The position numbers and the translations under genes are program-made. Under the pieces are notes generated by a model. The model did not search any database. It worked only from the letters and a program-made list of their open reading frames with translations, and was not told where the DNA came from. DNA of 64,000 nt from an uncultured Psychrobacter sp. (GTDB lineage Bacteria > Pseudomonadota > Gammaproteobacteria > Pseudomonadales > Moraxellaceae), in NCBI GenBank assembly GCA_947489525.1, contig CANLDW010000002.1:372001-436000 (forward strand), in the 5' to 3' direction. Each line of letters starts with the position of its first letter. The first letter of the stretch is position 1. Shown piece by piece: positions 54,294 to 64,000 of the stretch.

Positions 54294-55049
54294 ATGAAAA
54301 AACTATCTATAACCCTATTAAGTATTTTAGGTATTTGCACACTGAATAGTAATGCACATTCAGCAAGCTTTGATTGTAATAAGGCTAATACTTGGGTAGA
54401 AAAAACTATTTGCAAAAGCTCTGAGCTTTCTAAGCTTGATGACACTATGGCGAGAAAATATAAGCAAAAACTGGCTGATGCGTCTGATCAAGACTATAAA
54501 AACAACCTAACTATAGATCAAAGATTATGGTTAAATTTTCAACGCAATACTTGTAAAGATACTGCATGCCTCATTCGTGAATATAGGGAATATCTTAAAG
54601 AAGAAGTTGATTACGGTGTGGCTTGGGACTTTTCAGATAAACTAAGCGACTCTGATCTACCTAGCAAAAATGCATTTGGTGAGTTTTCACAAATGGTAAA
54701 TATTTCAGTATATAACTCAGATATTGCGAGTTGGGACGATGCCGTCGAGACAACAAATACTTTATCGATTAATAATGTCATTAATAAACCTTATCTATCT
54801 GTTATTGATGGCGTCTTCATCTTTACCAATGCTCATACTTGTGACATTGGCGAGAGCCTAGCTGTATGGTCACAGAATCATTGGATCATTACTGACGATC
54901 AGCGAGATGAGGCTGTTGAGCTACGCTTATACCCTGCCATCTACAATGGCAAAAATCAGTTATTATTGAAAGACGTTGATCATCACTTTAGAGAGGGTCG
55001 TTGTGGTGTTAGGGGATATTTTGACGGTATTGTATTAAATCATGTATAA
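54294..55049 (+). CDS. Lysozyme-inhibitor LprI-like domain (DUF1311) secreted protein
   Basis: A 251-residue exported protein: signal peptide about 1-24 (cleavage near AHSA), then FDCNKANTWVEKTICKSSELSKLDDTMARKY with paired cysteines, and RLWLNFQRNTCKDTACLIREYREYL, the LprI/DUF1311 pattern. Mycobacterial LprI inhibits lysozyme; that role here is only inferred. The C-terminal 130 residues are of unknown function, with two cysteines (HTCDIG, GRCGVRG). The ribosome binding site is weak. It lies between structured repeat copy 1 and a short repeat. Confidence 0.7.
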   Translation: MKKLSITLLSILGICTLNSNAHSASFDCNKANTWVEKTICKSSELSKLDDTMARKYKQKLADASDQDYKNNLTIDQRLWLNFQRNTCKDTACLIREYREYLKEEVDYGVAWDFSDKLSDSDLPSKNAFGEFSQMVNISVYNSDIASWDDAVETTNTLSINNVINKPYLSVIDGVFIFTNAHTCDIGESLAVWSQNHWIITDDQRDEAVELRLYPAIYNGKNQLLLKDVDHHFREGRCGVRGYFDGIVLNHV

Positions 55050-55104
55050 AAAGTTGCTGATATAAAACTTCTAAATAATGGTGTGTTAAATTTCTTTAAA
55101 AGTT

Positions 55105-55175
55105 GTAGGCTACGTTCCACGCACCGATCTTAAACATTACTCGCTCATGGTACGCTCGACGTACCCTACTGACTA
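55105..55175 (+). repeat. GTAGG-type repeat, copy I
   Basis: About 70 bp with TTCCACGCAC, ATTAC-TCGCT-ATGGT-CGCT and ACCCTACT-AC blocks shared with 55858-55923, in the same orientation. Its ends (GTAGG, CCTAC) are inverted. It lies 25 bp beyond the stop of the gene at 55200-55811. Confidence 0.75.
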
Positions 55176-55199
55176 GGTTGAAAGTCCAGCCTGCTCGAA

Positions 55200-55811
55200 T
55201 TATTTACTTTTAAATCCAAATATATCACTTAATGGATCGTAAGCATTAGTTGTCTTAAAAAAATCTGTACCTGTTAACATCGGTTTATACTTTACTTTTA
55301 AACGTTCTTCGTAAAACTCAATATCACCTACACAAGATAAAACATCATGGGGATATAGGTAGTTTTTCTTTAAGCGATCAGGTAGTCCGAAATCCACTAT
55401 TATATTACCACCTAGACCAACCCATGCATGAATGTCTTGCTCTCCTTCATTAATTTTATTTTCATACTCATATTTCAATGATTCAGATGTAGTGTCAAAT
55501 TCGTCGTCAGGTGAATTGTTGACATTCACATTGCCGTAAATCATTTCGACATCGTAGCCTTTCGCACTTAAGAACATGAAAGCTATTGATGCTAAATCAA
55601 GACAAAAATTGCCAAGGTAGGGATAGTTTGTAAATATATACTCAACGACATCGAATAACTCACCGTGAACCACTCTAACAATCTCACGCATCTCGCCTTC
55701 AGTTTGATATTTAAAATCTATAGAGTTCCATTGCAAGTTAGGAATTTCTAGTTTTTTAGAAAAGTTAATTGACTGTTGTAACATTCCTAAATACTCACTT
55801 TGGTTATTCAT
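55200..55811 (-). CDS. Orphan protein with transglutaminase-like Cys-His-Asp pattern
   Basis: A 203-residue soluble protein with no signal peptide. Cys70 starts a predicted helix (NFCLDLASIAFMFLSAKGYDVEMIYG), His128 lies in IHAWVGLGGN and Asp140 in IIVDFG. This order and spacing match the catalytic triad of transglutaminase-like and related papain-fold enzymes, so a cysteine protease or acyltransferase fold is possible; I do not recognise an exact family. AAGAGA precedes the ATG. The gene is bracketed by direct repeats. Confidence 0.5.
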   Translation of the reverse strand: MNNQSEYLGMLQQSINFSKKLEIPNLQWNSIDFKYQTEGEMREIVRVVHGELFDVVEYIFTNYPYLGNFCLDLASIAFMFLSAKGYDVEMIYGNVNVNNSPDDEFDTTSESLKYEYENKINEGEQDIHAWVGLGGNIIVDFGLPDRLKKNYLYPHDVLSCVGDIEFYEERLKVKYKPMLTGTDFFKTTNAYDPLSDIFGFKSK

Positions 55812-55857
55812 ATATTATTTCTCTTAAATTTAAGTCGTAAAATATTATCAGTTTAAC

Positions 55858-55923
55858 TTGCATTCCACGCACTAATGTTAGATATTACCTCGCTTATGGT
55901 GCGCTGGGCACACCCTACTAACC
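55858..55923 (+). repeat. GTAGG-type repeat, copy II
   Basis: Second copy of the repeat at 55105-55175, same orientation, 46 bp upstream of the start of the gene at 55200-55811. It shares TTCCACGCAC and ACCCTACT. Confidence 0.75.
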
Positions 55924-55958
55924 ACGACCGATATTTATAAGAAAACAGATCTTACCGC

Positions 55959-56106
55959 TAGCCCTGACAGACGCGGTATCCTGTCGCAGATTATGGCGCT
56001 GCGGACTCTGGCTAGAGGCGGTATCGAGGCAGCAGGAACGTCACTAGACAGATTAGTCCGCACGCCATCAGCAAGGCAGATACAAGCAGACGGCAGGAGA
56101 TTGCTC
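55959..56106 (-). repeat. Structured repeat, copy 2 (148 bp, inverted)
   Basis: Read on the minus strand it begins GAGCAATCTCCTGCC and ends with CAGGATACCGC and GTCAGGGCTA, as in copy 1. The central stem is ATGGCG-TGCGGACT with AGTCCGCA-G-CGCCAT, which has different bases from copy 1 but the same pairing. No ORF. Confidence 0.75.
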
Positions 56107-56149
56107 CCCTACCGTCTCATCATCTTGCACTAAGACTTCAAACTAACCC

Positions 56150-58754
<2,605 letters not shown>

Positions 58755-60419
58755 ATGACTGATTTTCATACTGGTCTTGGCAAAAATGCTGCTAACTTTC
58801 AGCCCATTACCCCGCTTGATTTTATTATCCGCACCGCTCACGTCTATCCCGATAGAACCGCCATTATCTATGACGATCTTGAACACAATAATCTGACCCA
58901 AACGTGGCGTGAGACCTTTGATCGCTGCCGTCAATTGTCAGATGGCCTGCGCAAATTAGGTATCGATAAAAACGACACGGTAGCCGTTATGATGCCTAAT
59001 ACCCCGGCGATGGTAGAGGCGGCTTTTGGGGTGCCGATGTCAGGCGGCGTACTGTGTACGCTAAATACTCGCTTGGATATCAACGCGCTCACCTTTTGCT
59101 TACAGCACTCTGAAGCGAAGGTGCTGATACTCGATAGCGAGTTTGCTGATTTCGCAGATATCATCGTTGAGACCTTTCCTGATCTGACATTGATTCACTC
59201 AGAGGATAAGGCCGTAAAGGTTGAGCGCTTTGGCACTATGAGCTATGAAGCGCTACTTGCCAGCGCTGATGATTTGGACAACTGGGAGATGCCCGCTGAT
59301 GAGTGGGATGCCATCGCGCTCAACTATACCTCGGGCACAACGGGTAAACCCAAAGGCGTGGTTTATCACCATCGCGGCGCGGCGCTCAATGCGCTGTCCA
59401 ATATCCTAGACTGGGATATGCCCAAGCATCCAATCTACTTGTGGACGCTGCCACTATTTCATTGTAATGGTTGGTGCTTTCCATGGAGCGTTGCTGAACG
59501 CGCAGGCGTCAATGTCTGCTTACGTCAAATCGATCCGGATCTAATCTTGCAGCTCATCGCCAAGCATAAAGTCACGCATTACTCCTCCGCCCCTATCGTG
59601 CACAATATGATCGCAGGCGGCAGTCCTGAGTACAAAGACGCTATCACCCATGAGGTTAAGGGCTGGGCAGCAGGTGCGCCGCCGTCTGAAACCATGCTGG
59701 CGGCGATGGAGGCAATGGGCTTTAATATCTCTCACGTCTACGGTCTCACCGAAGTCTACGGCCCTGTGACGGTCTGCGCTGAGCAAGAGAATTGGGCAGA
59801 TCTCGATATCAGCGCGCGTGCAACTTTGAAGTCGCGTCAAGGCGTGACCTCGCATTTGATGGCAGGGTTTGAAGTCTTTAAACAAGGTACAAGCGAGCCT
59901 GTTGCCGCTGATGGAGAGGAGATGGGCGAGCTGGCCCTACGCGGTAATATGGTGATGAAGGGCTATCTTAAGAGCCGAAAAGCCACCGAAGAAGCGTTTA
60001 AAGATGGCTGGTTTAGGACAGGCGATTTGGGCGTTAAATACCCTGATGGTTATATCAAGATTATGGATAGGCTCAAAGACATCATCATCTCAGGCGGCGA
60101 GAATATCTCTAGTATTGAGATCGAAAACGTCCTCTACAAGCTCCCAGAGGTTAGCGCCTGCGCGATCGTCGCCGCGCCTGACGAGCGTTGGGGCGAGGTT
60201 CCTGTCGCCTTTATCGAGATTCACAAAGATGCCACGTTGCAGCGCGATGCGGTCATCGAGCACTGCAAGCAGCATTTGGCAAAGTTTAAAGTACCCAAGC
60301 ACATTATCTTTGCAGAAGTACCCAAAACCAGTACGGGTAAAATCCAAAAGTTTGAGCTGCGCCAAGCGGCAAAATCTTTGGCGCATGAAACGCCAAAAGT
60401 GACCTCAAGTATGGAGTAA
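58755..60419 (+). CDS. Medium-chain-type acyl-CoA synthetase (AMP-binding)
   Basis: A 554-residue adenylate-forming ligase. Motifs: YTSGTTGKPKGVVYHHRGA, the diagnostic PLFHCNGWCFPW of the AlkK/DmdB-like group, HVYGLTEVYGPVT, FRTGDLGVKYPDGYIKIMDRLKDIIISGGENIS, and the C-terminal catalytic lysine in KTSTGKIQKFELR. Substrates of relatives are medium-chain fatty acids or methylmercaptopropionate; the choice cannot be made from sequence. AAAGGA precedes the ATG. It is divergent from the FadH-like gene. Confidence 0.9.
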   Translation: MTDFHTGLGKNAANFQPITPLDFIIRTAHVYPDRTAIIYDDLEHNNLTQTWRETFDRCRQLSDGLRKLGIDKNDTVAVMMPNTPAMVEAAFGVPMSGGVLCTLNTRLDINALTFCLQHSEAKVLILDSEFADFADIIVETFPDLTLIHSEDKAVKVERFGTMSYEALLASADDLDNWEMPADEWDAIALNYTSGTTGKPKGVVYHHRGAALNALSNILDWDMPKHPIYLWTLPLFHCNGWCFPWSVAERAGVNVCLRQIDPDLILQLIAKHKVTHYSSAPIVHNMIAGGSPEYKDAITHEVKGWAAGAPPSETMLAAMEAMGFNISHVYGLTEVYGPVTVCAEQENWADLDISARATLKSRQGVTSHLMAGFEVFKQGTSEPVAADGEEMGELALRGNMVMKGYLKSRKATEEAFKDGWFRTGDLGVKYPDGYIKIMDRLKDIIISGGENISSIEIENVLYKLPEVSACAIVAAPDERWGEVPVAFIEIHKDATLQRDAVIEHCKQHLAKFKVPKHIIFAEVPKTSTGKIQKFELRQAAKSLAHETPKVTSSME

Positions 60420-60457
60420 GTATAGCGCAGAGTAAATGTAGTACGAACTGCGCTTGC

Positions 60458-60491
60458 AAAAGGTCAGCTTTATTTGAGCTGACCTTTTTTG
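60458..60491. terminator. Bidirectional terminator after the acyl-CoA synthetase gene
   Basis: Stem AAAAGGTCAGCT / AGCTGACCTTTT with a 7-base loop, T-run on the plus strand and a shorter one on the minus strand. It separates the convergent synthetase and YeeE/YedE genes. Confidence 0.9.
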
Positions 60492-60526
60492 TGCCTAAAT
60501 TTTTACCTGATTTTTTTACTTGATAT

Positions 60527-60946
60527 CTAATCAAGCCTAGGCTCAAGCCGCTGAAATACCAGCATGCCGATCATCATCGCTGGAATAAAAACGTACGCTT
60601 GCCACTGCCCTGTACCTAATAGCACGATACCCGGACCCGGACAGATACCGACCAACCCCCAGCCAATACCAAAGAGTATCGCACCGATGACTAGCCTTTT
60701 AGTAATCTGGGTTTTTGTGGGCATGTCAATCTCAGTACCGATCCAGCTTGTTTGCTGATATCTTGCCAGTTGTACGCCTACGATGGCTACGGCGAGACCA
60801 CCGCCCATCACTAGTGCCAATGAGATATCCCACGCGCCAAAGATGTCCAAAAACCCCAATACTTTTACCGGATCCGTCATACCTGATACGAGTAGTCCAA
60901 GCCCAAAGAGCAATCCTGCCATGAAGCCGATAATACTTTTTAACAT
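60527..60946 (-). CDS. YeeE/YedE family membrane protein (DUF6691-type)
   Basis: A 139-residue inner-membrane protein with four hydrophobic segments. SGMTDPVKVLGFLDIFGAWDISLALVMGGG (about 21-50) and GWGLVGICPGPGIVLL carry the conserved Cys-Pro-Gly motif of half-size YeeE/YedE proteins. With the adjacent paralogue it makes a two-part transporter, thought to carry sulfur compounds such as thiosulfate. It follows the partner gene after 67 bp. Confidence 0.87.
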   Translation of the reverse strand: MLKSIIGFMAGLLFGLGLLVSGMTDPVKVLGFLDIFGAWDISLALVMGGGLAVAIVGVQLARYQQTSWIGTEIDMPTKTQITKRLVIGAILFGIGWGLVGICPGPGIVLLGTGQWQAYVFIPAMMIGMLVFQRLEPRLD

Positions 60947-61013
60947 TTCAGTTCTCGCTGTTTATATAATGTCTTATTCTGATTCGCTAAAACCTGCCTT
61001 AAGAACCCCTAAT

Positions 61014-61451
61014 TTAAATCAAACCTAAGATATGGCGGCCGATATAAACGGTCAGTATGCCAATCAACATAAAGATCACGGTCGCCACTATAGAGCGTAG
61101 AGAAAAGCGCGCGTTGCCGCAGATACCATGTCCACTAGTACAACCAGATCCTAGACGTGTGCCAAATCCTACGAGCAATCCTGCAACGATCAATAAAGGC
61201 ACAGAGCGACTCATCTGTACTTGTGGTAGCGGTAATACCAGCTGATAGAGTAAAGGCGCGACGATTAAACCCAGTACAAATAATACTTGCCACCTCTCGA
61301 CCCGTTTAGGTTTTAGCAGACTGGCACTAATACCGCTGATGCCTGCGATACGTCCAATGCCTAGTAGCAAAACGACGGTAGCAACCCCTATTATTATGCC
61401 GCCAACCAAAGATATCGGTGTAAACGCTTGCCAATCTATATGTATGCTCAT
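61014..61451 (-). CDS. YeeE/YedE family membrane protein (sulfur transport)
   Basis: A 145-residue inner-membrane protein with four hydrophobic segments. FGTRLGSGCTSGHGICGNARFSLRSIVAT carries the conserved cysteine-bearing motif of YeeE/YedE proteins. It is the first gene of the pair; PmpA/PmpB of other bacteria have the same arrangement. The start has no strong ribosome binding site. Confidence 0.88.
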   Translation of the reverse strand: MSIHIDWQAFTPISLVGGIIIGVATVVLLLGIGRIAGISGISASLLKPKRVERWQVLFVLGLIVAPLLYQLVLPLPQVQMSRSVPLLIVAGLLVGFGTRLGSGCTSGHGICGNARFSLRSIVATVIFMLIGILTVYIGRHILGLI

Positions 61452-61589
61452 CTATAATAATCCGCTTATCTATGCTATGAATTAGTTTATAAAAATATAT
61501 TATATTATAAAGTATAACAAGTGAATAAAAAAATACTGAGCCATAAGAATAACTGACTCAGTATGTGTAGTTAAAGCTTCTACGCTCTA

Positions 61590-62735
61590 TTAAGCGGGCG
61601 ACTTCGCCAATACCTCGTCAAGCACGCTTTCAAAACGCTGTACCGTACCATCAATATCTGTAAGTTTGTCGAGACCGAATAGACCAATGCGGAACGTCTT
61701 AAAACTATCAGACTCGCCAACTTTTAGGGGCACGCCGCCTGCGATCTGCATACCTGCTTCAGCAAAGGCGCGACCTTTGTGCATATCATCGCGATCCGTA
61801 TACGCAACGACCACACCAGGCGCTTTAAAACCATCAGCGGCGACGCTCTCGACACCTTTGTTATCGAGCACGTCACGGATGCGCTCGCCAAGCGTCCACT
61901 GCGCGTCACACAGCTTAGCAAAGCCAATGTTTTTGGCTTCGTTAATCGTATCGCGGAACTGGCGTAGACCATCGGTTGGCATCGTCGCATGATAAGCGTG
62001 ACCACCGTTCTCATAGGCGCGCATGATAGTGAGCCACTGCTTGAGATCGAGGCTAAAGCTGTCCGACTCTGTGCTCTCAACCTTTTTGATAGCGGCTTCG
62101 CTTAACATCACGAGTCCAGCACAAGGCGTGCTGCTCCAGCCCTTTTGCGGCGCGCTGATAATGACATCAATCCCCAAATCTTTCATATCCAGCCAGATAC
62201 AGCCTGAGGCAATACAGTCAATCACTAGTAATGCACCGACGCTGTGCGCAGCGTCTGCCAAGGCTTTGATATAGTCCTTTGGCAATATAATGCCCGCTGA
62301 GGTTTCGACATGCGGTGCGAATACGACGGCAGGTTTATGTTCTTTAATCTTGGCAACTGCTTCTTCGATGTCAACAGGTGCAAACGGCTTTGGCGCCGCG
62401 CTGTCATCAGCGCGATTAGCGGTGAGCACGGTTGAAGATTTGGCAATGTTGCCTTTTTCTAGGATTTGCGTCCAGCGATAACTGAACCAACCGTTACGAA
62501 TGATCAAACAGTCCTGATCCTTGGCTAATTGACGCGCTACCGCCTCCATACCGCTAGTCCCTGAGCCTGGGACAATAACCACTGCATCAGCCTTGTATAC
62601 TGATTTTAGATCAGCTGACAAGTCGTTCATGACTTGCTGAAAGACTTGCGACATATGGTTAAGCGCGCGGTCGGTATAGACGACTGAATATTCGAGTAGA
62701 CCGTTTGGATCGATATCTTGACGTAATGCTGTCAT
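61590..62735 (-). CDS. Class V aminotransferase (serine-pyruvate/alanine-glyoxylate type)
   Basis: A 381-residue PLP enzyme. VIVPGSGTSGMEAVARQL binds the PLP phosphate, HVETSAGI and VIDCIASG form the cofactor pocket (the Asp pairs with the pyridine nitrogen), and SAPQKGWSSTPC carries the PLP lysine. The group transaminates serine, alanine or phosphonates; the substrate here is not clear. GAGGAG lies close to the ATG. It may lie in one transcript with hemA upstream, though 237 bp with a tandem repeat separate them. Confidence 0.88.
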   Translation of the reverse strand: MTALRQDIDPNGLLEYSVVYTDRALNHMSQVFQQVMNDLSADLKSVYKADAVVIVPGSGTSGMEAVARQLAKDQDCLIIRNGWFSYRWTQILEKGNIAKSSTVLTANRADDSAAPKPFAPVDIEEAVAKIKEHKPAVVFAPHVETSAGIILPKDYIKALADAAHSVGALLVIDCIASGCIWLDMKDLGIDVIISAPQKGWSSTPCAGLVMLSEAAIKKVESTESDSFSLDLKQWLTIMRAYENGGHAYHATMPTDGLRQFRDTINEAKNIGFAKLCDAQWTLGERIRDVLDNKGVESVAADGFKAPGVVVAYTDRDDMHKGRAFAEAGMQIAGGVPLKVGESDSFKTFRIGLFGLDKLTDIDGTVQRFESVLDEVLAKSPA

Positions 62736-62866
62736 AAAATACTCCTCGTTAGTGATGGGGTGAATTAGGCTGTTTGAGAGATGCTAAATATTTGTTTTGT
62801 TGATTTTAAGACAACGTCAAACAGCTCGCCAGTTAAAAGTGTAAGTCGTCTCTTATGATTTACTAA

Positions 62867-62908
62867 CTATGACTTGCGAACTATGACTTGCGAACTATGA
62901 GTTGCTGG
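62867..62908. repeat. 14-bp tandem repeat downstream of hemA
   Basis: ACTATGACTTGCGA occurs twice exactly (62867-62880, 62881-62894), followed by a diverged copy (62895-62908). It lies between hemA and the aminotransferase gene. Confidence 0.85.
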
Positions 62909-62972
62909 CAATAATTTACTAGCTATAACTTACTGGCAGACACCTTATCTCAGACATTGTCTCAGACGTTTA

Positions 62973-64000
62973 TTAGCGCCGATTGGCTTCTTGTAGCCCT
63001 GTCACCACAAATTCGAGTAGTTCACTATCGCCCTCGCGCGCTGCTTTGCGCATGAGCTTAGAGGGGGCGTGCGTCAGCGTCTGCGTTAAGCGCCGTGACA
63101 GCTCAGTGATGATATCCTCAGGACTGCTATCCCCTTGCTGAAGCCTAGCAAGAGACTCATGCAATAACTTATCGACTTGATCGTGGGTACGCGAGCGGTA
63201 CTGCTGGATATCGCGTCCTACTTTGCGTACCTGAAAGCTGCGCTCCATCTCAACGACCAACTGACTAACTAACAGCTCCGCGTCCACAGCCGCCTGACGG
63301 CGCTGCTCTAAGTTGCCTGCGATAACGTGCTGCAAATCATCGACAGAGTACAAGTAGACATCATCTATCTGACTCACAGCAGCGTCAATATCGCGCGGCA
63401 CTGCCAAATCGACCATAAGCATAGGTTGATAGCGGCGGCGTTTTAGTGCTTGTAGCGTCATCGTCTTATTAATCAATACATTCATACTACCGCTACAGCT
63501 ACTGACAATGTCCGCCTCGCCTAATACTTGCGGTAGATCCGATAAATGTCTAACCTCAACGCGTCGATTAGGAGCGTGTAGCTCTGCTGCCAGTGCCTCT
63601 GCGCGCTCAGGATTACGGTTGCAGATAATAATACGTCCAACCCCAAGTCCTGCAATATGGGTCGCTACCAAGCGGTTCATCTCGCCTGCTGCCACGACCA
63701 ACAACGTACGCGAGGCTAAGTTATCAAATATCTGCGTGACCAGCTTAGCGGCAGCAAACCCCAATGACACCGCTTGCGCGCCTACTTGCGTCTCATTGCG
63801 TACCCGTTTTGCCGCAGCAAAGACCTGATCGACAATCCAGCTCAATTGATTATTAATACCCTGCTCATCTTGCGCGAGATGCACCGCTTTTTTGATCTGT
63901 CCCAATATTTGCGGCTCGCCTAGTATCATGGAATCAAGACCTGCGGCAACGCGTAGCCAGTGTGTCAACGCATGCGTATCACGGTGGACATATAAATAGG
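62973..64000 (-). CDS. hemA: Glutamyl-tRNA reductase, partial (N-terminus missing)
   Basis: First committed enzyme of tetrapyrrole synthesis: reduces glutamyl-tRNA to glutamate-1-semialdehyde. The visible part contains the segment before the NADPH domain (HWLRVAAGLDSMILGEPQILGQIKKAV), the NADPH-binding LLVVAAGEMNRLVATHIAGLGVGRIIICNRN, and the C-terminal dimerisation helix. The frame is open to the right edge (YLYVHRDTHALTHW), so the N-terminal catalytic-cysteine domain lies outside. The TTG at 63968 is internal. Confidence 0.96.
   Translation of the reverse strand, partial: YLYVHRDTHALTHWLRVAAGLDSMILGEPQILGQIKKAVHLAQDEQGINNQLSWIVDQVFAAAKRVRNETQVGAQAVSLGFAAAKLVTQIFDNLASRTLLVVAAGEMNRLVATHIAGLGVGRIIICNRNPERAEALAAELHAPNRRVEVRHLSDLPQVLGEADIVSSCSGSMNVLINKTMTLQALKRRRYQPMLMVDLAVPRDIDAAVSQIDDVYLYSVDDLQHVIAGNLEQRRQAAVDAELLVSQLVVEMERSFQVRKVGRDIQQYRSRTHDQVDKLLHESLARLQQGDSSPEDIITELSRRLTQTLTHAPSKLMRKAAREGDSELLEFVVTGLQEANRR

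Noticed and set aside
62867..62908. Tandem repeats near hemA and at 39587-39643 as CRISPR arrays
   Set aside because: The units are adjacent without spacers and are too short (14 and 19 bp); no cas genes are present.
63968..64000. TTG at 63968 as the hemA start
   Set aside because: The frame continues upstream with conserved GluTR residues (YLYVHRDTHAL), so the gene is truncated by the window edge.

Overview
The window looks like chromosomal DNA of a gammaproteobacterium of the family Moraxellaceae, most likely Psychrobacter. This rests on the moderate GC, the gene neighbourhoods (hpf-rpoN, lptM-lysA-dapF-xerC, ackA-pta-nadD-rsfS) and the style of the proteins. No database search was possible, so the genus is inference. 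I found no tRNA, rRNA, CRISPR array or prophage.

Bases 1-7529 hold housekeeping genes on the minus strand: a truncated hpf, rpoN with an unusually long acidic insert, xerC, dapF, lysA and lptM, with a Nit1-type amidase on the plus strand. Bases 7851-17903 run on the plus strand: acetate kinase and phosphotransacetylase, nadD, rsfS, a MOSC protein, an amino acid permease, an AmiD-like lipoprotein amidase, a DUF3800 protein followed by two stacked hairpins, and pdxJ. An AT-rich insert (about 18.1-19.8 kb) carries a kinase-like gene and a 41-codon antitoxin-like remnant.

Bases 19904-42388 are mainly metabolic: purL, an FMN-binding stress protein, pgsA, a renalase-like flavoprotein, acs, and one operon (livH-livM-livG-livF, an acyl-CoA ligase and a binding lipoprotein) that joins a branched-chain-type ABC transporter to CoA activation. 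BaiN-like, pirin and old yellow enzyme genes follow, then trpB divergent from trpR with a candidate Trp operator between them. With ackA-pta, acs, the two acyl-CoA ligases and the 2,4-dienoyl-CoA reductase, the window is rich in acetate and acyl-CoA metabolism.

Bases 44598-56149 are the accessory part. A REP-associated tyrosine transposase lies among eight related palindromic repeats that separate single small orphan genes. An orphan PAAR protein with an unrecognised C-terminal domain is followed by a TTG-start candidate immunity gene and a Sel1-repeat gene broken by a 135-bp MITE at a TA dinucleotide. Farther on, two inverted 146-148 bp structured repeats, whose stems differ by compensatory changes, bracket two orphan genes; one of these (Cys-His-Asp, transglutaminase-like) is itself flanked by direct repeats. 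The window then returns to core metabolism (FadH-like reductase, acyl-CoA synthetase, a YeeE/YedE pair, a class V aminotransferase) and ends inside hemA.
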